From positions 1 to 8,565 of the forward strand of contig QNVD01000234.1 in the NCBI GenBank assembly GCA_004347925.1: DNA of 8,565 nucleotides, in the 5' to 3' direction. Numbering within the stretch: position 1 is the stretch's first letter; each line of letters begins with the position of its first letter. This DNA is from Hadesarchaea archaeon. Lineage in GTDB: Archaea; Hadarchaeota; Hadarchaeia; Hadarchaeales; WYZ-LMO6. The translations under genes were made by a program, and so were the position numbers. Under the pieces are notes generated by a model. That model had not been told where the DNA came from and did not search any database. It worked only from the letters and a program-made list of their open reading frames with translations. Positions 5,839 to 8,565 of this stretch are shown piece after piece.

Positions 5839-5912
5839 CTCCCCCTAGGACCTCCTCGAGGGGGGGATTCGCCGGGGCCGCCCTCAGGCTTGGGCCTCCG
5901 GCCGAGTCGGCT

Positions 5913-5920
5913 ATTTATAT
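5913..5920 (+). promoter_or_regulatory. TATA box of the ferritin-like gene
   Basis: ATTTATAT is the best TATA match in the window, centred about 32 nt before the ATG at 5949. It would place the transcript start roughly 6 nt upstream of the ATG, leaving no room for a ribosome binding site. Confidence 0.6.
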
Positions 5921-5948
5921 CTCGCCCGTCGAGAGAAAACGAAGCCAC

Positions 5949-6233
5949 ATGCTGTCGAAGATCCCCATCGACCTGAAAAAGGTGAGCAGGGAGAACCTGG
6001 ACAGGGAGATAGCCAGGGTGGGCATGATGGCGGAGCTGGATGCCATCAACCTATACGAGCAGATGGCGGCCATGACGGACAACCCTACCCTGCGGGAGGT
6101 CCTCCTGGACATAGCCAAGGAGGAGAAGACCCATCTGGGTGAGTTCCAAGCCCTCCTCCTGAAGGAGGACAGGGAGCAGGAGAAGGAGCTGGAAAAGGGC
6201 AGGAAGGAAGTGGAGGAGCTGGCGAAGAAGTAG
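5949..6233 (+). CDS. Ferritin-like diiron protein (encapsulin-cargo/rubrerythrin-type)
   Basis: A 94-residue, almost wholly helical protein of the ferritin-like superfamily. Helix 1 carries the metal-binding run AELDAINLYEQMA (Glu29, Glu37). Helix 2 carries LLDIAKEEKTHLGEF with the E-x-x-H ligand pair (Glu59, His62). With only two long helices it must dimerise to form a diiron site, as the EncFtn-type encapsulated ferritins do. From memory, the run AELDAINLYEQMA and the segment around GEF-ALLL closely resemble the N-terminal domain of the Pyrococcus-type encapsulin (PF1192), in which ferritin and shell are fused. Here the domain is alone and no shell gene is in the window. The expected role is iron oxidation and storage or oxidative-stress defence. 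The ATG at 5949 is preferred over an upstream extension in the same frame because the TATA box lies just ahead of it. Confidence 0.85.
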   Translation: MLSKIPIDLKKVSRENLDREIARVGMMAELDAINLYEQMAAMTDNPTLREVLLDIAKEEKTHLGEFQALLLKEDREQEKELEKGRKEVEELAKK

Positions 6234-6277
6234 GGCTTCACCGAAGGCGGCTGGGATTGGTTTTGGGGATAAAGGGG

Positions 6278-6353
6278 TGGTGGGCCCGCTGGGATTCGAA
6301 CCCAGGATCTGCGGTGTGTGAGACCGCCGTCATAGCCGCTAGACCACGGGCCC
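6278..6353 (-). tRNA. tRNA-Val (anticodon CAC)
   Basis: The minus strand gives a complete cloverleaf. The acceptor GGGCCCG pairs with CGGGCCC, the D arm is GTC...GAC, and the anticodon stem GCGGT pairs with ACCGC. The loop is CTCACAC with anticodon CAC, reading GUG. The T arm is CTGGG-TTCGAAT-CCCAG. The discriminator is A and CCA is encoded (6278-6280). There is no intron. Confidence 0.96.
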
Positions 6354-6377
6354 GTAAAAATTCCTTTTTTTTATCCC

Positions 6378-6382
6378 TTAAA
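6378..6382 (-). promoter_or_regulatory. TATA-like element of tRNA-Val
   Basis: The minus strand reads CTTTAAGG, centred 27 nt before the mature tRNA 5' end. A longer A tract nearer the tRNA (6365-6373 on the plus strand as T/A) is too close for a TATA box but may ease promoter opening. Confidence 0.4.
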
Positions 6383-6397
6383 GCGTTTGCCGAAAGC

Positions 6398-6404
6398 TAA
6401 AATT
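6398..6404 (+). promoter_or_regulatory. TATA-like element upstream of the CoA-transferase/GNAT gene
   Basis: TAAAATT is centred 26 nt before the ATG at 6427. The stretch up to the ATG has no Shine-Dalgarno sequence. It is divergent from the tRNA-Val promoter, with centres about 21 bp apart. Confidence 0.45.
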
Positions 6405-6426
6405 CCCCCTTCACCAGCCTAATGAG

Positions 6427-8286
6427 ATGGAGGAGTGGAGGAGGAGGTATCCGGAGAAGTTCGCCTCCGAGGAGGAGATCTTCAGGAGGATCCGAAGGGG
6501 GAGCAGGATCTTCGTGGGCACGGGGTGCGGCGAGCCCCAGCATCTTTTGAACTCCTTCGTGAAGTGGGTGGAGGCCAACCCCAAGGCCCTCTTCGGGGCG
6601 GAGATCTTCCAGGTCTGGTCGCTGGGGGTTTCCGCTTACACCGAGTTCAAGTTCAGGGACAACTTCAGGGCCAACTCCTTCTTCGTGGGTCCCAGCACCC
6701 GGCAGGCCGTGAACGAGGGGAAGGCGGATTACACCCCGGTCTTCCTCTCCAGGGTCCCCGAACTCTTCAGGGAGGGCCTCATCCCGCTGGACGTGGCTAT
6801 GGTGCAGACCTCCCCCCCCGACTCCCACGAATACCTGAGTCTGGGCATAAGCGTGGACATCACCAAGGCCGCCGTGGAGAGCGCGGACCTGGTGGTGGTG
6901 CAGGTCAACCGCCACATGCCCAGGACCCACGGGGACGGCTTCCTTCATCTGGAGGAGGTGGACTTCGTGGTGCCCTGGGACGAGCCCCTCTTGGAATATG
7001 AGGAGAAGGTGCCAGACGAAGTGTCCCAGAGGATAGGCAGGTACGTTTCTCGCCTGGTGGAGGACGGGGACACCCTTCAGGTGGGATACGGGAGCATCCC
7101 CAACGCCATCCTATCCAACCTGGGGGACAAGAGGCACCTGGGGATCCACACCGAGTTCTTCACCGACGGAGTGGTGGAGCTGATGAAGCAGGGGGTGGTG
7201 GACAACTCCGAGAAGGCGCTGGACCGGGGGAAGGCGGTGGGGAGCTTTTGCATGGGCAGGAGGAGCACCTACGAGTTCCTGAACGACAACCCGGAGGTGG
7301 AGTTCAGGACCGTGGACTACACCAACGATCCCCTGGTGATAGCCAGACAGGATCACATGGTGGCCATCAACAGCGCCCTGGAGGTGGACCTGACGGGCCA
7401 GGCCACCGCCGAGTCCCTGGGAGGATTCTTCTACAGCGGGATAGGGGGGCAGGCCGACTTCATGAGGGGGGCCTCCCTGGCCAGGCACGGAAAGGCCATC
7501 CTGGCCCTCCAGTCCACGGCGGAGGAGGGAAGGGTTTCCAGGATCGTGCCCCACCTGAGGGAGGGAGCGGGGGTCACCCTCAACCGGGGAGACGTGCAGT
7601 ACGTGGTCACGGAGCACGGGGTGGCCTACCTCCACGGGAAGAGCGTGAGGGAGAGGGCCATGGAGCTCATCCGCATAGCCCATCCCAGCTTCAGGCCCTG
7701 GCTGATCGAGGAGGCCAAGAGGCTGGGCCTGATCTTCAGGGATCAGGCCTTCGTGGGGGCAGAGTACCCGGAGGAGCTGGAAACCTACAGGAGGACCAAA
7801 ACGGGCCTGGAGATCCTCCTCCGCCCGGTGAGGCTCACGGACGAGCCCCTCCTGAAGGATTTCTTCTACTCCCTCTCGGACGAGAGCCTCTACCGGAGGT
7901 TCCTCTCCCCCAGAAAGGACATGCCGCACGAGCGCCTGCAGAAGTTCGTGGCGGTGGACTACGTCAGGCAGATGATCCTTCTGGCCACGCTCAGGAAGGG
8001 GGAGAGGGAGGAGGTGATAGGGATGGCCCAGTACGTGGCGGATGAGGCCACCAACTTCGCGGAGGTGGCCTTCGCGGTGAGGGACCAGTACCAGAACCAG
8101 GGGGTGGGCTGGGAGCTGCTGAAGCAGCTGGCCTACGTGGCCAGGAGGAGGGGGCTCTTCGGCTTCACCGCCCAGGTGCTGGCCACCAACCGCCCCATGC
8201 TGCGCCTCTTCGAGAAGATGGGCCTTGCCATGGAGAAGAGGATCGCGGAGGGGGTGGTGGAGCTGAAGATGAGGTTCAGGAAGTAA
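6427..8286 (+). CDS. Acetyl-CoA hydrolase/transferase fused to a GNAT acetyltransferase domain
   Basis: A 619-residue cytoplasmic fusion. Residues 1 to about 445 are a class-I CoA-transferase of the acetyl-CoA hydrolase/4-hydroxybutyrate CoA-transferase type. Visible signatures are the N-terminal GTGCGEP loop (31-37), VGYGSIPNAIL (219-229), the catalytic glutamate Glu243 in GIHTEFFTDG, the GIGGQADFMRG loop (338-348) and a late VVTEHGVAYL. Glu243 would form the glutamyl-CoA thioester during transfer of CoA between acids. Residues about 462-619 form a GNAT fold with an acetyl-CoA-binding loop of Q/N-x-G-x-G type (YQNQGVGWELL, 555-565) and a typical ending, ATNRPMLRLFEKMGL. This fusion is known in other archaea and bacteria; the GNAT part may acetylate the enzyme itself or another protein, or sense acetyl-CoA. 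The acyl substrate is not visible. The gene stands alone, divergent from tRNA-Val, with a TATA-like element 26 nt before the start. Confidence 0.92.
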   Translation: MEEWRRRYPEKFASEEEIFRRIRRGSRIFVGTGCGEPQHLLNSFVKWVEANPKALFGAEIFQVWSLGVSAYTEFKFRDNFRANSFFVGPSTRQAVNEGKADYTPVFLSRVPELFREGLIPLDVAMVQTSPPDSHEYLSLGISVDITKAAVESADLVVVQVNRHMPRTHGDGFLHLEEVDFVVPWDEPLLEYEEKVPDEVSQRIGRYVSRLVEDGDTLQVGYGSIPNAILSNLGDKRHLGIHTEFFTDGVVELMKQGVVDNSEKALDRGKAVGSFCMGRRSTYEFLNDNPEVEFRTVDYTNDPLVIARQDHMVAINSALEVDLTGQATAESLGGFFYSGIGGQADFMRGASLARHGKAILALQSTAEEGRVSRIVPHLREGAGVTLNRGDVQYVVTEHGVAYLHGKSVRERAMELIRIAHPSFRPWLIEEAKRLGLIFRDQAFVGAEYPEELETYRRTKTGLEILLRPVRLTDEPLLKDFFYSLSDESLYRRFLSPRKDMPHERLQKFVAVDYVRQMILLATLRKGEREEVIGMAQYVADEATNFAEVAFAVRDQYQNQGVGWELLKQLAYVARRRGLFGFTAQVLATNRPMLRLFEKMGLAMEKRIAEGVVELKMRFRK

Positions 8287-8361
8287 GCGATCCCTTCTTC
8301 GGTTTCTTAGCCTGAAGGTGGGGATAAGGGAGGAGCTGGCGGAAATAGTGGGTCCTGAGGA

Positions 8362-8565
8362 TCACAGCTTCTCCCCCACCCTGAGGCCCTCCCCTCCCAG
8401 CCTGACGGGTAGGGGCCTTCCCCCCTCCCTCCTTATCCCCCTCCTCACCTCCTCCACCCTCCCCGGGCAGAGGGCGAGCATGCATCCCCCTCCCCCACCC
8501 CCCGTGAGCTTGGCCCCGTAGGCCCCAGCCTCCCTGGCGGCCCGGATGAGCCTCTCCAAGGCGGG
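8362..8565 (-). CDS. mvk: Mevalonate kinase (GHMP family), C-terminal end, cut by the window edge
   Basis: Only the last 67 residues are present; the gene continues beyond 8565. The piece begins PALERLIRAAREAGA and then has the third GHMP-kinase motif, GAKLTGGGGGGC, which closes over the phosphates of ATP and is highly typical of mevalonate kinase (commonly KLTGAGGGG). It is followed by a strand (MLAL), a helix and the short C-terminal tail. Mevalonate kinase phosphorylates mevalonate in the isoprenoid pathway that supplies archaeal membrane lipids. Another GHMP kinase cannot be wholly excluded from this fragment. It converges on the CoA-transferase/GNAT gene with a 75-nt gap that holds no clear terminator. 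Confidence 0.8.
   Translation of the reverse strand, partial: PALERLIRAAREAGAYGAKLTGGGGGGCMLALCPGRVEEVRRGIRREGGRPLPVRLGGEGLRVGEKL

Noticed and set aside
5840..5910. GC-rich stretch after the TIGR04076-type gene with weak inverted repeats (CCTCCTCGAGGGGG and GGCC-type pairs).
   Set aside because: The pairing is imperfect and no T-tract follows, so neither a terminator nor a structured RNA can be supported.
5610..5948. N-terminal extension of the ferritin-like frame back to 5610.
   Set aside because: It runs through the TIGR04076-type gene in another frame and through the TATA box at 5913-5920. The extra residues are arginine/proline-rich without family similarity.
7111..7929. Long minus-strand open frame inside the CoA-transferase/GNAT gene.
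   Set aside because: Its composition is low-complexity and it has no recognisable motifs, while the opposite strand carries clear catalytic signatures throughout.
8287..8361. Convergent gap after the CoA-transferase/GNAT gene, examined for a terminator.
   Set aside because: Only short T-rich bits (TTCTTCGGTTTCTT) are present and there is no stable hairpin. Nothing could be called.

Overview
The window looks like a chromosomal segment of a GC-rich, probably thermophilic and anaerobic archaeon. The evidence is a mevalonate kinase end, an F420-hydrogenase-beta-like protein, ferredoxin-type Fe-S proteins, heavy use of AGG for arginine and CTC/CTG for leucine, and TATA-like elements about 26 nt ahead of most genes and both tRNAs. 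A Hadarchaeota-like or other euryarchaeal lineage would fit, but the sequence alone does not fix the taxon.

Layout. Positions 28-4000 hold four minus-strand genes, read from right to left: a frameshifted TIM-barrel amidohydrolase (3985-3063), an alpha/beta hydrolase (3029-2211), a winged-helix/multi-cysteine/ferredoxin protein (2179-1124) and an FrhB-like F420 oxidoreductase (1086-28). The gaps are only 31-37 nt, and each holds its own TATA-like element. Positions 4027-5297 are a visibly more A+T-rich island with two overlapping minus-strand paralogues. Each has one N-terminal membrane helix, a coiled coil and a transglutaminase-like domain. The downstream copy keeps a Cys/His/Glu set; the upstream copy has lost the Cys and His.

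Positions 5423-6426 hold a minus-strand tRNA-Cys(GCA), a small plus-strand TIGR04076-type protein, a stand-alone ferritin-like protein resembling the N-terminal domain of Pyrococcus-type encapsulins, and a minus-strand tRNA-Val(CAC). Positions 6427-8286 encode a fusion of an acetyl-CoA hydrolase/transferase with a GNAT acetyltransferase domain. The right edge (8362-8565) is the C-terminal end of a minus-strand GHMP-family mevalonate kinase.

How the genes may work together. The FrhB-like and ferredoxin-like proteins together suggest electron transfer between F420 and Fe-S carriers. The two hydrolases and the CoA-transferase suggest carboxylic-acid or ring-fragment metabolism, but nothing in the sequence names a substrate. 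The most unusual items are the enzyme/pseudoenzyme membrane pair, the frameshift at a six-C run in the amidohydrolase, the uniform TATA-to-start spacing that implies leaderless mRNAs, and the two tRNA/protein divergent promoters of nearly identical geometry.
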